Both the position numbers and the translations under genes were made by a program. DNA of 18,368 bases from CALVLD01 sp964467585. GTDB lineage: Bacteria; Bacillota; Clostridia; Christensenellales; CAG-138. The notes beneath the pieces are model-generated. The model worked only from the letters and a program-made list of their open reading frames with translations, did not search any database and was not told the origin of the DNA. Below are positions 6,192-13,418 of the stretch, piece after piece; position 1 is the first letter of the stretch, and every line of letters starts with the position of its first letter. Location of the stretch: NCBI GenBank assembly GCA_964467585.1, contig CAYXRF010000018.1, positions 1-18,368 of the forward strand. Direction: 5' to 3'.

Positions 6192-7805
6192 ATGACTTTT
6201 GACAACTGGCTGAGTATCGCGGGCGGTATCGCGCTGTTTCTTTTTGGCATACGCATTATGGGCGCGGGTATCGAGCGGCTTGCCGGCTCAAAGCTAAAGG
6301 CAATCCTTGAAAAGCTCACAAAAAATAAATTTTTGGGGCTTATTGTCGGCGTTGGCATAACAGGCATAATCCAAAGCTCCAACGCTGTCACTGTTATGAC
6401 CGTCGGTTTTGTAAACGCGGGTCTTATGCCGCTTGAAAATGCCGTGGGCGTTGTGATGGGCGCCAACATAGGCACAACCGTCACAGGTCAGCTTATCGCA
6501 TTCAATGTTGACGCCGTTTCGCCGCTGCTTGCGCTTGTTGGCGTTATGGGCATTACGCTTGTTAAGAAAAAGCCGTGGAACAACATTTTTTATACCATAA
6601 CGGGGCTTGGCGTGCTTTTCATGGGTATGCTTCTTATGAAAACGAACATGACGGCGCTCGGCAGCGAACCATGGTTCCAAGGTCTTGTTAAGGGGCTTGA
6701 GAATCAACCGCTTCTCGGAGTTCTTTTCGGCACGGTTATGACGATGCTTCTGCAAAGCGTCTCCGCTTCGGTAGGCGTGCTTCAGGCGATGGCGGGCGCG
6801 GGCATACTTACGCTGGATCAGGCGATATTCGTTATCTGCGGTCAGAATATCGGCTGCACAATGGTAAGCGTTGTTGCCGCTGTCGGCGGCACAAAGGACG
6901 CAAAGCGCACCGCCGCAATCCATGTTATGTTCAACGTGTTCGCCTGTCTTATATGCGTGGCGCTTGTTATGCTGTTTCCCAATATTCTCGATTTTATCAA
7001 GAATCTTTCCCCGAATGACGGGCGGCAGCATCTTGCAAACGCAAACACATTCCTAAAGATCGGCGCAACGCTTATCATGTTCCCGTTCTCCAACCTTTTG
7101 ATCAAGCTTTCACGCGTTATAATCCGCGGGAAGGACGCGGAAAGCGGCATGCGGCTTTTGCATATCTCCTCTGCAGAATTCGGTTCTTCCGCCGTCGCCG
7201 TTTCAAGCGTGGAGCTTGAAACCGAGAGGATGTTCAATATTGCAAAGCAGAATCTTTCACTTGTTCGCACCGCAATGACAACCAAAACAAAGGGCGATAT
7301 CGAAACGATTGACGCTAACGAGGACACGCTTGATTTTCTCAATCATGAGATTTCAAAGGCTCTTGTTGATATCAACCGCAATGGCTTGGGTGAGCTTGAG
7401 GCACGCGCTATTGACCGAATGCATCATATCATTGTTGATTATGAGCGCATTGGCGACCATGCGGAGAATATTTCGGGATATATCACGCATATGCGTGAGC
7501 ATAAGCTCAAGTTTTCCGACGCTGCAATGGATGAAATTATGCTGTTGTTTGACAAGGTTTGCTCCATTTTGGACGATGCGCATGCCTGCATGACAGATCC
7601 CTCCGCGACGCCGCTTTCCAACATTGAGGAGCGTGAGCAGGAGATTGACGACCTTGTGGCGGAGTTTGAAAACGCACATATCCGCCGACTGGAGGAGCGT
7701 CAATGCTCCGCGGACGTGGGTATGCTTTATGTTGAGATGCTTACCGACCTTGAACGTGTTTCCGACCATGCTATGAATATCGCACAGGCGGGGCAGAAAA
7801 ACTGA
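6192..7805 (+). CDS. Na/Pi cotransporter family protein with C-terminal PhoU-like domain
   Basis: 537 residues. The N-terminal two-thirds is a set of hydrophobic helices with the duplicated Na/Pi signature: QSSNAVT at residues 61-67 and a second copy at Q188 (QSVSAS, where the usual third residue Ser is Val190), each followed by glycine-rich helices (GANIGTTVTG; GQNIGCTMVS). Residues about 340-535 form a helical PhoU-like domain with repeated D-E-R-x-x-D-H-A-type motifs (YERIGDHAENIS; LERVSDHAMNIA). The family imports phosphate with sodium across the cytoplasmic membrane, and the PhoU part is thought to regulate it. The ribosome binding site is weak (G-rich, 6178-6183). The stop TGA overlaps the ATG of the next gene by one base, so the two are probably cotranscribed. 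The repeats just upstream may regulate it. Confidence 0.9.
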   Translation: MTFDNWLSIAGGIALFLFGIRIMGAGIERLAGSKLKAILEKLTKNKFLGLIVGVGITGIIQSSNAVTVMTVGFVNAGLMPLENAVGVVMGANIGTTVTGQLIAFNVDAVSPLLALVGVMGITLVKKKPWNNIFYTITGLGVLFMGMLLMKTNMTALGSEPWFQGLVKGLENQPLLGVLFGTVMTMLLQSVSASVGVLQAMAGAGILTLDQAIFVICGQNIGCTMVSVVAAVGGTKDAKRTAAIHVMFNVFACLICVALVMLFPNILDFIKNLSPNDGRQHLANANTFLKIGATLIMFPFSNLLIKLSRVIIRGKDAESGMRLLHISSAEFGSSAVAVSSVELETERMFNIAKQNLSLVRTAMTTKTKGDIETIDANEDTLDFLNHEISKALVDINRNGLGELEARAIDRMHHIIVDYERIGDHAENISGYITHMREHKLKFSDAAMDEIMLLFDKVCSILDDAHACMTDPSATPLSNIEEREQEIDDLVAEFENAHIRRLEERQCSADVGMLYVEMLTDLERVSDHAMNIAQAGQKN

Positions 7806-8551
7806 TGCTTACATCATTGCACAACGAGGGCGTCAAGCAGATGCGCGCCCTCAAAAACAAAGCCGAAAGACGGCGTGTCGGTCTTCACCTCATTGAGGGA
7901 GAGAGGCTTGTGTTTGACGCCGTTGAATCCGGAGCGGACATAGTTGAGGCTTATGTGGTAAGCGACAGAGCAGACCTTGCGGAGCGTCTCTTAAACGCTT
8001 CTGTACCTTTTTCTGTCTGTTCAAACGAGGTTATAAATTCCATATCGGATACCGAAACCCCTCAGGGCATATGCGCAAAGGTGCGGACGCCCGACGTTAC
8101 CCCGCCCCCGCGCTGCCCAAACGGGCTTATTGTAGCATTTGACAGTCTTCAAGACCCGGGCAATCTCGGCACGATTATCCGCACCGCGGACGCGTTTGCG
8201 GCGGTGGGCATACTTGCGGGCAGCGGCACCTGCGACGCATATTCGCCCAAGGCGCTGCGCGCCGCTATGGGCAGCACCTATCACATACCCATATGGTACG
8301 GGGAGCTTGAGGAGGAGATTCCGAAAATGCTGTCTCAGGGCTTTACGGCAATCTGCGGGCATTTGCACGGCGCGGAGCAGCTTCCGCCGCTTGAAAGAGA
8401 TCGGCTTCTTGTTATCGGCAATGAGGCGAACGGCGTATCCGACGGCGTTGCGGCGCTGTGCGTACCCTATCGCCTTGCAATGCGCGGACGCGCCGAAAGT
8501 CTTAACGCCGCAGTCGCCGCCGCGATACTTATATATGAGCTGAGCAGGTAA
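7805..8551 (+). CDS. TrmH/SpoU-family RNA 2'-O-methyltransferase
   Basis: 248 residues. An N-terminal substrate-binding domain (about 1-95; HLIEGERLV motif at 28-36) is followed by a SPOUT methyltransferase domain with all three family motifs: motif 1 around Asn120 and Arg126 (LQDPGNLGTIIRT), motif 2 around Glu207 (VIGNEANGVS), motif 3 Ser232-Leu233-Asn234 (RGRAESLNAAVA). These make the knotted SAM-binding site. The family methylates ribose in rRNA or tRNA; the exact target cannot be told from sequence. The ATG overlaps the TGA of the upstream cotransporter gene, suggesting translational coupling rather than a shared function. No clear terminator follows; the repeat region begins about 50 bases later. 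Confidence 0.92.
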   Translation: MLTSLHNEGVKQMRALKNKAERRRVGLHLIEGERLVFDAVESGADIVEAYVVSDRADLAERLLNASVPFSVCSNEVINSISDTETPQGICAKVRTPDVTPPPRCPNGLIVAFDSLQDPGNLGTIIRTADAFAAVGILAGSGTCDAYSPKALRAAMGSTYHIPIWYGELEEEIPKMLSQGFTAICGHLHGAEQLPPLERDRLLVIGNEANGVSDGVAALCVPYRLAMRGRAESLNAAVAAAILIYELSR

Positions 8552-8598
8552 GCCTCATAACGGGCTTGCACAAACAAATTACAGCAAAACAGACGCAA

Positions 8599-8762
8599 CC
8601 GGCTACCTGCCCGCCCACGACAAATTTAGTTGGCTACCTGCCCGCCCACGACAAATTTAGTTGGCGACCTGCCCACCCACAACAAATTTAGTTGGCGACC
8701 TGCCCACCCACAACAGCATAGTTGGCGACCTGCCCACCCGCAACAACCTCAGTTGACGACCA
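8599..8762. repeat. 31-bp tandem repeat array (five units plus a partial)
   Basis: Units start at 8599, 8630, 8661, 8692, 8722 and 8753, giving periods of 31, 31, 31, 30 and 31. The conserved half reads TTGGCGACCTGCCCACCC (CTACC and CGCCC variants in the first two units), then a C/G-rich junction and CAAC or GAC. The last 6-9 bases vary (AAATTTAG, AGCATAG, AACCTCAG). Across unit borders CAAC and GTTG can pair around the variable part. The period is not a multiple of three and no ORF tracks it, so it is not coding. It lies between convergent genes (7805-8551 plus, 9248-10615 minus). A related array lies at 18262-18368. Confidence 0.85.
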
Positions 8763-8774
8763 AAAACAAACTAA

Positions 8775-8809
8775 AGCTCTATGTGCGTCTTTTTAGCGCG
8801 CATAGAGCT
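8775..8809 (-). other. Strong stem-loop after the tandem array
   Basis: Thirteen-base arms, AGCTCTATGTGCG (8775-8787) and CGCGCATAGAGCT (8797-8809), pair fully with one G-T wobble around a nine-base loop. On the minus strand the structure is followed by a T-rich stretch (TTTAG then TTTGTTTTT), so it may terminate transcription entering from the convergent minus-strand operon. It could also be part of the repeat element. Confidence 0.5.
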
Positions 8810-8868
8810 AACCAACATCAAACTTAGTAGGCGGCGTGAGCGAAGCGAACCCGGAGCGGAAGCGAAGG

Positions 8869-8886
8869 GCTCCCCCTCGGGGGAGC
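8869..8886. other. GC-rich perfect hairpin within the repeat region
   Basis: GCTCCCCC and GGGGGAGC are perfectly complementary with a TC between them (in practice a seven-base-pair stem and CTCG loop). It sits immediately before copy A of the ~100-bp element and after a purine-rich stretch with several GCGAAG/AGCGAA motifs (8839-8867). Probably part of the same mobile or structured intergenic element. Confidence 0.45.
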
Positions 8887-8887
8887 T

Positions 8888-8985
8888 GATTTTGCAAGCG
8901 AAGCGCCGCAAAATCTGTGGGGGGATGGATAAATTCCGCGGCTTGTCTGTTGCCAAACAGCTTAGAAGGCGTCACCACCGCAAGC
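8888..8985. repeat. Dispersed structured repeat, copy A
   Basis: Begins GATTTTGC and contains the inverted repeat GATTTTGC (8888-8895) / GCAAAATC, then a GGGGATG-x-ATAAATTCC box and GCGGCTTG, ending near CCGCAAGC. About 55 bases at the left end match copy B (9044-9142) almost exactly; the right part has diverged, keeping the CAAGC arm. No ORF is supported here. Looks like a REP/MITE-like intergenic element or a structured RNA. Confidence 0.6.
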
Positions 8986-9043
8986 TATCCCTCCGCACCC
9001 GCAACCCACGGCATGGGCTTTAGCACTTGCCCCTCACCATATT

Positions 9044-9142
9044 GATTTTTGCAAGCGAAGCGCCGCAAAATCTGTGGGGGGATGCATAAATTCCGCGGCT
9101 TGCCCGTTGGCAAACCCCTAAAAGGTATACACTCCCGCAAGC
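9044..9142. repeat. Dispersed structured repeat, copy B
   Basis: Same left part as copy A with one extra T in the first arm. Here the second inverted repeat is perfect: GCGGCTTGC (about 9095-9103) pairs with GCAAGCCGC (about 9136-9144), and flanking GGATGC (from 9080) pairs with GCATCC (to 9149), giving a long hairpin with an internal loop. The distance between copies is about 156 bases. The remaining stretch to 9247 shows no gene. Confidence 0.6.
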
Positions 9143-9247
9143 CGCATCCAACCATCACGCAAGCTTAACCCACGGAAACTTCATTTCCCGCGCCACATTA
9201 AATTTTTATTTTGCCCCTTCTCCGATCACTCCCCGAAATTAATCCTC

Positions 9248-10615
9248 TTATTCCGCAAGCGCAAGTATAGCGTCCGCTATCATAAACGTATTAAACATAA
9301 CGTCCTCGATAGATATATACTCATTGGGCATATGCACCGACGCTGATATGCCTGCGCGTTCGCAGCCGAATGCCACTGCGTTGGGGAATGCGCGGGCGTA
9401 TGTGCCTCCGCCGATTGCCATGGGGGGCAGATACTCTCCGGAGCGCATTTCATATACCTTGAGCAGCTTTTGCACAAGCTCGCTGTCGGCGGGAATATAG
9501 TGCGGCAGCTGGTTATGCTCCTTCAACAGCTCAAAGCCCAGAGGCTCAAGCAGTGCAATCTGTGCGGATTTAACCTCGTCTCCCGTCATTGATTTGGGAT
9601 AACGAACGTCTATTGAAAACTCGGAAATGCCGTCACTGTTCCAGTGCATGACGCCCGGATTCATTGTGAGTATGCCGCTTTCGTCCTCACGGCAAAGCCC
9701 AAACTCCTCACCATGGAGATTGAACTTGAATATGGAATGCAGTGCGCGCACCATCTGCGCATCATCGCCCGAAAGCGGAAGCGCGGTCATCATGGCAAGC
9801 GTGGCAAGCAGTGAATTCTTGCCGTCCTCAGGCATTGAGCCGTGAGCGTCAAGCCCGTGTACGGTTATCCGCGTGCCGCCGTCCTCCAAAGCAAGCTCGT
9901 ACTCAAAGCCGTTTTCGGTAAGCACGGCACAGGCGGCGGAAACGTCCTCAGCGTCACAGGGAACAAAAGCGTCTGTTCTGCCGGGAACAACGTTTGGGCG
10001 CGTGCCCGCGTCAAGGCGAATGCCGCTTGCAAAATCGCAGCGGAACGTGGTGTGAAGAATGCCTTTTTCGGAATTGACAACGGGATAATCCGCATCGGGA
10101 GAGAAGGCAAGCGTGGGAATTTCACCATGCTGCTTGTAATAATTCATACCGCCCCAGCCTGTTTCCTCATTGGTGCCGAGAATAATGCGAACACGTTTTT
10201 TCAGCCGAATGCCTGCTTTTTTGATGGCGGCAAGCGCATATACGGATGAAATGGCAGGGCCCTTATCGTCAAGCGTGCCGCGCCCGTAAATCCTGTCGTC
10301 ATGGATCTCCCCGCCAAACGCTGGATGTATCCAGCCCGTGCCCTCGGGAACAACGTCCATATGGCAGACGACGCCAAGCAGATCCTCACCCTCGCCATAT
10401 TCAATGCAGCCCACATAGCCGTCCATATTTTCGGCGGAAAGCCCCAGCGCGCTTGCCGTGTTAAGCGCATGGTTCAGCGCGTCCGCAACATCCTTGCCGA
10501 ATGGCGCGCCCGCGGACGGAATACCCTCAACGCTTTTGAAACGAACGCTTTGACATATGCTTTCAACCATACTGTCCTGCATCGCAAGGATTTCGTTATC
10601 GACCTTTTTATTCAT
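9248..10615 (-). CDS. M20 family dipeptidase (PepV/Sapep-like)
   Basis: 455 residues, cytoplasmic, no signal peptide. A di-zinc metallopeptidase of the M20A type that cleaves dipeptides. Active-site motifs in order: CHMDVVPEG (His85, Asp87), GRGTLDDKG (Asp117), GTNEETGWGG (Glu150 general base and Glu151 ligand), SPDADYP (Asp174). A lid/dimerisation insert includes GLDAHGSMPEDG, and the C terminus has the PepV-type GGGTYARAFPNAVAFG motif. Length fits PepV. GGAGGTG precedes the ATG by six bases. It is the last gene of the uppP - yitT-like - pepV-like run, 30 bases after the preceding stop. No clear terminator follows. The exact substrate (for example beta-Ala or D-Ala dipeptides) cannot be read from sequence. 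Confidence 0.93.
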   Translation of the reverse strand: MNKKVDNEILAMQDSMVESICQSVRFKSVEGIPSAGAPFGKDVADALNHALNTASALGLSAENMDGYVGCIEYGEGEDLLGVVCHMDVVPEGTGWIHPAFGGEIHDDRIYGRGTLDDKGPAISSVYALAAIKKAGIRLKKRVRIILGTNEETGWGGMNYYKQHGEIPTLAFSPDADYPVVNSEKGILHTTFRCDFASGIRLDAGTRPNVVPGRTDAFVPCDAEDVSAACAVLTENGFEYELALEDGGTRITVHGLDAHGSMPEDGKNSLLATLAMMTALPLSGDDAQMVRALHSIFKFNLHGEEFGLCREDESGILTMNPGVMHWNSDGISEFSIDVRYPKSMTGDEVKSAQIALLEPLGFELLKEHNQLPHYIPADSELVQKLLKVYEMRSGEYLPPMAIGGGTYARAFPNAVAFGCERAGISASVHMPNEYISIEDVMFNTFMIADAILALAE

Positions 10616-10645
10616 AAAAACACCTCCGTTTATATTTACGTCAGA

Positions 10646-11596
10646 TTAGTTGATTGAACCGAAGCCGCGCCCGACGACCTCCTGCGTGTCAATTATGGAG
10701 AACAGTGCGTGCGGATCGTGATCCTTAACTATCTTTTTAAGCTTTGCAAGCTCCGTGGTTTTAACAATGCAGTAGACAAGCTTGCGCGGCTGACCCGTGT
10801 ATGCGCCCTCCGCGTGGATGTACGTTACGCCCCTGTGCATATCCTGCATAACGTGCGGCGCTATCTCGTCCCATTCCTCTGAAATGATAAAAACCGTCAT
10901 CGTGTGGTTCACCCCGCGCATACCAAAGTTGAACGCCGTATTGCACACAAACATTGTGATTATGCTGTACAGAGCGGTTTCGATTCCGTAGCAGAAGCCG
11001 AGTATTGTCATAATTATCAGGTTGAATGCGATGTTAATCGAGCCCATCTGAATGGAAAGCTTGCGGCTGATAATCAGCGAAAGCACATCGATACCGCCGA
11101 GGGAAGCCCCGCGCTTGACTATCGGCACGCCGCTTATGCCGATTATCGCGCCGCCGACAATTGCGGAAAGCAGTTGATTGTGCGTGCCCATACCATATTT
11201 GGTATCCGCTGTTAATGCAAGGCTTGTGATTGTATCCATCAGCGGAAGCTCGAACATAAGTGAGTAGCAAACGGTTGCGAATACGCTGAAGAATATAAAC
11301 TTGTAGCCCTGATATTTTATGCCCACAATGGCTATCGGCACGTTGAGTGCAATCATTATAACCCATTTGGGCAAGCCGATTGTGTAATTGAACAGCATTG
11401 AAAGACCCGTCACGCCGCCTGAAAGCAGTGTGTTGGGCTCGTAAAAATAAGCGAGAACGCAGCACTGCAAAAAGCAGACGCCGATAACCATCACAAGCGT
11501 AATGGAGTCATATTTGAGATTGAAGCCCTTGTCATAGGGCCCGAAGGGTTTTTCTTCCCTTCCCTTGATGTATTTGACCGTATCTTTCTTTTTCAT
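10646..11596 (-). CDS. YitT family membrane protein with DUF2179 domain
   Basis: 316 residues. A basic, hydrophilic N-terminal tail (1-28) is followed by five or six membrane helices (about 31-225) carrying the family signatures SGGVTGLSML (59-68) and KRGASLGGIDVLSLII (161-176). The soluble C-terminal domain (about 232-308, including AEGAYTG and IIDTQEVVGRGF) is DUF2179, a small alpha/beta fold seen in YitT proteins. Firmicutes usually carry several paralogues; the molecular function is not established. The N-terminal tail is a little longer than usual. The start lies three bases after the uppP stop with only a weak GGTAAG site, so it is probably translationally coupled to uppP. Confidence 0.9.
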   Translation of the reverse strand: MKKKDTVKYIKGREEKPFGPYDKGFNLKYDSITLVMVIGVCFLQCCVLAYFYEPNTLLSGGVTGLSMLFNYTIGLPKWVIMIALNVPIAIVGIKYQGYKFIFFSVFATVCYSLMFELPLMDTITSLALTADTKYGMGTHNQLLSAIVGGAIIGISGVPIVKRGASLGGIDVLSLIISRKLSIQMGSINIAFNLIIMTILGFCYGIETALYSIITMFVCNTAFNFGMRGVNHTMTVFIISEEWDEIAPHVMQDMHRGVTYIHAEGAYTGQPRKLVYCIVKTTELAKLKKIVKDHDPHALFSIIDTQEVVGRGFGSIN

Positions 11597-11599
11597 ATC

Positions 11600-12397
11600 T
11601 TACCAGTTAATCAGTTTGAATATATTTTGATCGAGTATAACAAACATACCCAACGCGAACGTGTAGGCGATAAACGGAATAAAGCTGCGCTTTGTGATTA
11701 TGCGTATCATATAGCGCACTGCAAAATAGCCCGAAACGCCCGCAACAGCCATGCCGATCAGCACGCCGTACCAGCTGAAATCGCCCAGACCGTTTTTGAA
11801 GATATCGGGAAGCTCCATCACCGCGCCACCCAAAATAGCAGGGATAGAAAGCACAAACGAGAACTCCGCAGCATCTTCGCGCTTCATCCCGCAAAAGCTT
11901 GCGCCCGCTATCGTTGCGCCGGAGCGTGAAATGCCCGGCAGTATGCCAATGCCCTGAATGCCGCCAATTATTAAGGCGCGCCACCATTTCATGTCATTAA
12001 TGCAGACCGTCTGCGGCCGCGTGCGCCGCATAACCTCCGCCCCCGTAAGCAGCAGAGAAGTCAATATAAAGCAGTATCCCAGCAGCGCCCCACTCTTTGC
12101 CATTTCGTCAAAAAAGCTGTTGAGGCACAGATAAATCACCGCCGTTACGCATGTGGCAGCGATTATCCAAAGCGTTTTCCATTGTATGGGGTGACAGATA
12201 ATGCCCCACAGCTGCTTTCGGTAAACGATGCAGACGGCGACAAGCGTTGCAATATGCAGCATTATCGAAAAGCCAAGCCCGCCCTCGGTAAGACCGAACG
12301 CCTTTTCAAGCAGGAGCAAATGTCCGCTTGAGGAGATTGGAAGGAACTCTCCCAAGCCCTGCGCAAGCCCAAGAATAATACTCTTGATGATATCCAT
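11600..12397 (-). CDS. uppP: Undecaprenyl-diphosphatase (UppP/BacA)
   Basis: 265 residues, a polytopic membrane protein that dephosphorylates undecaprenyl diphosphate so that the lipid carrier can be reused for peptidoglycan and other wall polymers; overexpression of the family gives bacitracin resistance. Signatures seen: Q13-G-L-G-E17-F-L-P-I-S-S-S-G-H26 (the usual Thr at position 16 is Gly here; Gln at 13 is a common alternative to Glu) and PGISRSG at 154-160 with catalytic Arg158. Eight or so hydrophobic helices and normal length. The ribosome binding site is AAAGGTG. It is first in a three-gene minus-strand operon behind a good promoter. Confidence 0.95.
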   Translation of the reverse strand: MDIIKSIILGLAQGLGEFLPISSSGHLLLLEKAFGLTEGGLGFSIMLHIATLVAVCIVYRKQLWGIICHPIQWKTLWIIAATCVTAVIYLCLNSFFDEMAKSGALLGYCFILTSLLLTGAEVMRRTRPQTVCINDMKWWRALIIGGIQGIGILPGISRSGATIAGASFCGMKREDAAEFSFVLSIPAILGGAVMELPDIFKNGLGDFSWYGVLIGMAVAGVSGYFAVRYMIRIITKRSFIPFIAYTFALGMFVILDQNIFKLINW

Positions 12398-12487
12398 AAA
12401 ACACCTTTCAGAGGATTATAACGCACGTTCGCACGCCATAGCTTTTGAGCAATACAGCCGTGCTTCCGCACATACATACCTATTATA

Positions 12488-12516
12488 ATTATAGCATGAC
12501 GAGCGGACGTATTCAA
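12488..12516 (-). promoter_or_regulatory. Sigma-A type promoter for the uppP operon
   Basis: On the minus strand TTGAAT (12511-12516) and TATAAT (12488-12493) are separated by 17 bases. The leader to the uppP ATG is about 85 bases. Confidence 0.7.
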
Positions 12517-12534
12517 TACCCAACCAAAAATGGT

Positions 12535-12620
12535 TTGCGGCGCAGGGGGGGGCGAAACGCGGAGTGAATTCACAAAGTAAATTCAGCGACACACAAGGTT
12601 GTATCCGCGAAACGTGTGGG
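12535..12620. other. Intergenic stretch with palindrome and GCGAAACG direct repeat
   Basis: This gene-free stretch has a run of eight G (12545-12552), the palindrome GTGAATTCAC followed by a near-copy TAAATTCAG, and GCGAAACG twice (about 12552 and 12607). It lies between divergent promoters. It resembles fragments of intergenic repeat elements, but no second copy occurs in the window, so I cannot define its borders. No ORF is supported. Confidence 0.3.
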
Positions 12621-12718
12621 ATAAAAGCTATGCAGACCTATGTATGGACGAAGCGGCTGCCCGCACAAGGTTTGCAGGCAGAGCTTAACACATTTTGAAT
12701 TTTCAGCACATTTTCCGC

Positions 12719-12747
12719 TTGTAAAGGAGCTGATTTTGAAGTATACT
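12719..12747 (+). promoter_or_regulatory. Sigma-A type promoter for the small orphan gene
   Basis: TTGTAA (12719-12724), 17-base spacer, TATACT (12742-12747). Transcription would start about 27 bases before the ATG at 12782. Confidence 0.5.
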
Positions 12748-12781
12748 CATAATACCGAAAGCAAGAAAGGAAACAACGAAA

Positions 12782-13108
12782 ATGTCGGAATCCAATCTGG
12801 AGATAACAAACGAAATGCTGATGAACGACCCGATAATAAAGAAGTGCAAGGAGTACGGGTGCGCGATGTCGTGGATGCAAGCAGTGGACGCAACGTTGGA
12901 GGAAGTGAACCCCAAAGCATACAGAAAGCTGGAAGCAACGGGGAAACTGGAGGAAGCGATAGAGAGGATATCGTTAGCAGCGATTTTGAAGGAGAGAGAG
13001 ACCACGCTGCTGCTGGAAGCGCGGAATCCGAACTTCGACCGTCCGATGGATTCAATCGCACGGGAAATGACGTTTCCGATTCTTCCTCGATTGTGCTGGG
13101 ACAAGTAA
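12782..13108 (+). CDS. Small hypothetical protein, codon use unlike its neighbours
   Basis: 108 residues; I do not recognise the family. A GAAAGGAAAC ribosome binding site precedes the ATG, and a promoter fits upstream. The sequence is largely helical and charged (Glu/Lys-rich, residues 35-80), with Cys22, Cys27 and a Cys near the end, and no signal peptide or membrane helix. It ends in TAA. Codon choice differs from neighbours: many GGG/GGA, ATA, TCG, AGA/AGG/CGG and A- or G-ending codons, whereas flanking genes prefer GGC, CTT, GCC and CGC, which suggests acquisition by transfer. A longer overlapping frame (12640-13422) has low-complexity Gly/Ser/Asp composition and looks like its shadow. 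It could be a phage or mobile-element accessory protein, but nothing around it confirms that. Confidence 0.6.
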   Translation: MSESNLEITNEMLMNDPIIKKCKEYGCAMSWMQAVDATLEEVNPKAYRKLEATGKLEEAIERISLAAILKERETTLLLEARNPNFDRPMDSIAREMTFPILPRLCWDK

Positions 13109-13333
13109 TTGCTGGGTCTGTAACCGCACAAATTGAGCAGGAAAGTCCCGCTCAGGCAACAGCTGTAAGCAACGGTTTAAATTTTGAATATCATCCCGCA
13201 TGGCAACTGCGACAGCTCATCAAAAGCCATGCGCTTGTTTGCGGCTGCGGCGCAAAGGCTGTCTGCTTATGCGCAAAAGCAATTTCCGCAGTACGCTTTC
13301 CTGTATTTCAAATAAAAGTTTACAATTTATTAA
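13109..13333 (+). other. Gene-free spacer before the DUF1002 gene
   Basis: No supported gene. A small hairpin TGAGC-(11)-GCTCA (about 13135-13155) follows the orphan gene but has no T-run. I compared it with RNase P, SRP and 6S-like motifs and saw none. Confidence 0.3.
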
Positions 13334-13362
13334 TGGATAATTGCAAACAAAAGTGGTATTAT
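13334..13362 (+). promoter_or_regulatory. Extended -10 promoter for the DUF1002 gene
   Basis: TGG precedes TATTAT (13357-13362), an extended -10 arrangement. The -35 position 17 bases upstream holds only TGGATA. The start of transcription would fall near 13369, within the leader hairpin. Confidence 0.45.
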
Positions 13363-13365
13363 GCT

Positions 13366-13402
13366 ACCGATGGCTTTAAAGCCGTTTTATCGGTGTTACC
13401 GA
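13366..13402 (+). promoter_or_regulatory. Leader able to form two mutually exclusive hairpins before the DUF1002 gene
   Basis: ACCGAT (13366-13371) can pair with ATCGGT (13389-13394) around the self-complementary GGCTTTAAAGCC (13372-13383). The same TCGGT (13390-13394) can instead pair with ACCGA (13398-13402), which abuts the AAGGAGAG ribosome binding site. The alternative pairing is seen directly; any switching role is inference. Confidence 0.35.
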
Positions 13403-13418
13403 AAGGAGAGTTATATTT

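Noticed and set aside
8599..8762. CRISPR array
   Set aside because: Units are directly tandem with a 30-31 base period; any spacer would be under 10 bases, and there is no leader or cas gene.
8630..8956. Small frames in the repeat region
   Set aside because: They merely translate the 31-bp repeat and GC-rich hairpins; the period rotates the frame and no start signal is present.
13109..13333. Structured RNA gene (the GGAAAGTCC stretch recalls RNase P RNA)
   Set aside because: The match is a few bases only; none of the other conserved RNase P elements is present and the spacer is too short.
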